Shown piece after piece: positions 63,761 through 64,000 of a stretch of 64,000 bases of DNA. Source of the DNA: Laspinema palackyanum D2a (GTDB lineage Bacteria; Cyanobacteriota; Cyanobacteriia; Cyanobacteriales; Laspinemataceae). The stretch spans positions 1 through 64,000 of the forward strand of contig JAMXFF010000031.1 in assembly GCA_025370845.1 (NCBI GenBank), read 5' to 3'. The stretch's first letter is position 1. Every line of letters begins with the position of its first letter. Position numbers and translations under genes: made by a program. The notes beneath the pieces are model-generated. The model worked only from the letters and a program-made list of their open reading frames with translations. It was not told where the DNA came from and did not search any database.

Positions 63761-64000
63761 ATGTTTGAACCAGAACTCAATCTGTTAGGGACTTCCACTC
63801 CTCTAAATGGCTTGATGGGCGATCCATCTGCAACAGATGATATTTTCAGTCTCCAACCTTCACCAGGGTCGAACCCAGGATACGGAGACGCTACTGTTCA
63901 GGGATATTTTTCTGCGGCAAATGTAACACAAACTCTGGAGCATCCCTCTCTTCAACACCAAACCGCCAGTGAGATCGACAGCTTCACGGGAGAGTCCGGC
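63761..64000 (+). CDS. 5' end of a gene running off the window
   Basis: ATG at 63761 with GGAG 5 bases upstream opens a frame of 80 codons that is still open at the window end. It starts MFEPELNLLGTSTPLNGL and continues acidic, Ser/Thr/Pro-rich and without a membrane segment (DIFSLQPSPGSNPGYGDATV). This composition fits the N-terminus of a large secreted or surface repeat protein, but that is a guess. Confidence 0.55.
   Translation, partial: MFEPELNLLGTSTPLNGLMGDPSATDDIFSLQPSPGSNPGYGDATVQGYFSAANVTQTLEHPSLQHQTASEIDSFTGESG

Overview
The window is accessory DNA from a filamentous-type cyanobacterium, very probably a conjugative plasmid or an integrated relative. HIP1 octamers (GCGATCGC) occur throughout. 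The gene content is partition genes, a type IV secretion operon, several CRISPR loci, a TnpB element and decayed duplicates, with no ribosomal or core metabolic gene. The species cannot be named from the sequence.

Layout. (1) 18-13498, minus strand: one long operon for a conjugative type IV secretion system. Its order is VirB2-like, VirB3-like, VirB4, VirB5-like, VirB6-like, VirB8-like, VirB10, VirB9/TraK-like, two unknown exported or membrane proteins, and a VirD4/TraD coupling protein cut near its end by an in-frame TAA. No relaxase or VirB11 was seen. (2) 13983-21958: a small unknown gene, a 1664-residue protein with the signatures of a single-chain double-psi beta-barrel RNA polymerase (YonO / eukaryotic RdRP type), then parB, parA and a small SAP-like protein, followed by a palindrome-rich non-coding patch. 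(3) 22479-31280: an ssb remnant cut by a duplicated accessory module (111-aa protein, coiled-coil protein, HTH regulator, PAS-like protein, short-chain dehydrogenase, GNAT, 176-aa protein), decayed copies of parts of it, a GFA-family gene and a family of hairpin repeats.

(4) 31395-53741: a compound type III-B CRISPR region. Arrays 1 and 2 share repeat and leader and face away from each other, enclosing a wHTH gene, an RT-Cas1 fusion and a 1219-aa HTH-STAND NTPase with alpha-helical repeats. After array 2 comes cmr2(cas10)-cmr3-cmr4-cmr5-(cmr6/cmr1 fusion)-CARF/HEPN ribonuclease. Then, on the other strand, come a small membrane protein, a small ORF, cas2, a standalone Cas1 lacking the usual catalytic glutamate, and array 3. 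(5) 54432-62590: the second copy of the accessory module, whose dehydrogenase gene is split cleanly by an IS605-family tnpB element. (6) 62591-64000: a non-coding stretch and the start of a gene that runs off the window.

How it may work together. RT-Cas1 and Cas2 would add spacers, possibly from RNA. The Cmr complex recognises target RNA. Its Cas10 keeps GGDD but has no HD domain, and Cmr4 has Asn where the slicing Asp is expected, so the output is probably cyclic oligoadenylate activating the CARF-HEPN ribonuclease. The STAND protein shares the RT-Cas1 intergenic region and is a candidate second defence layer. No cas6 is present in the window. The most unusual gene is the polymerase-like 1664-aa protein convergent with parAB.
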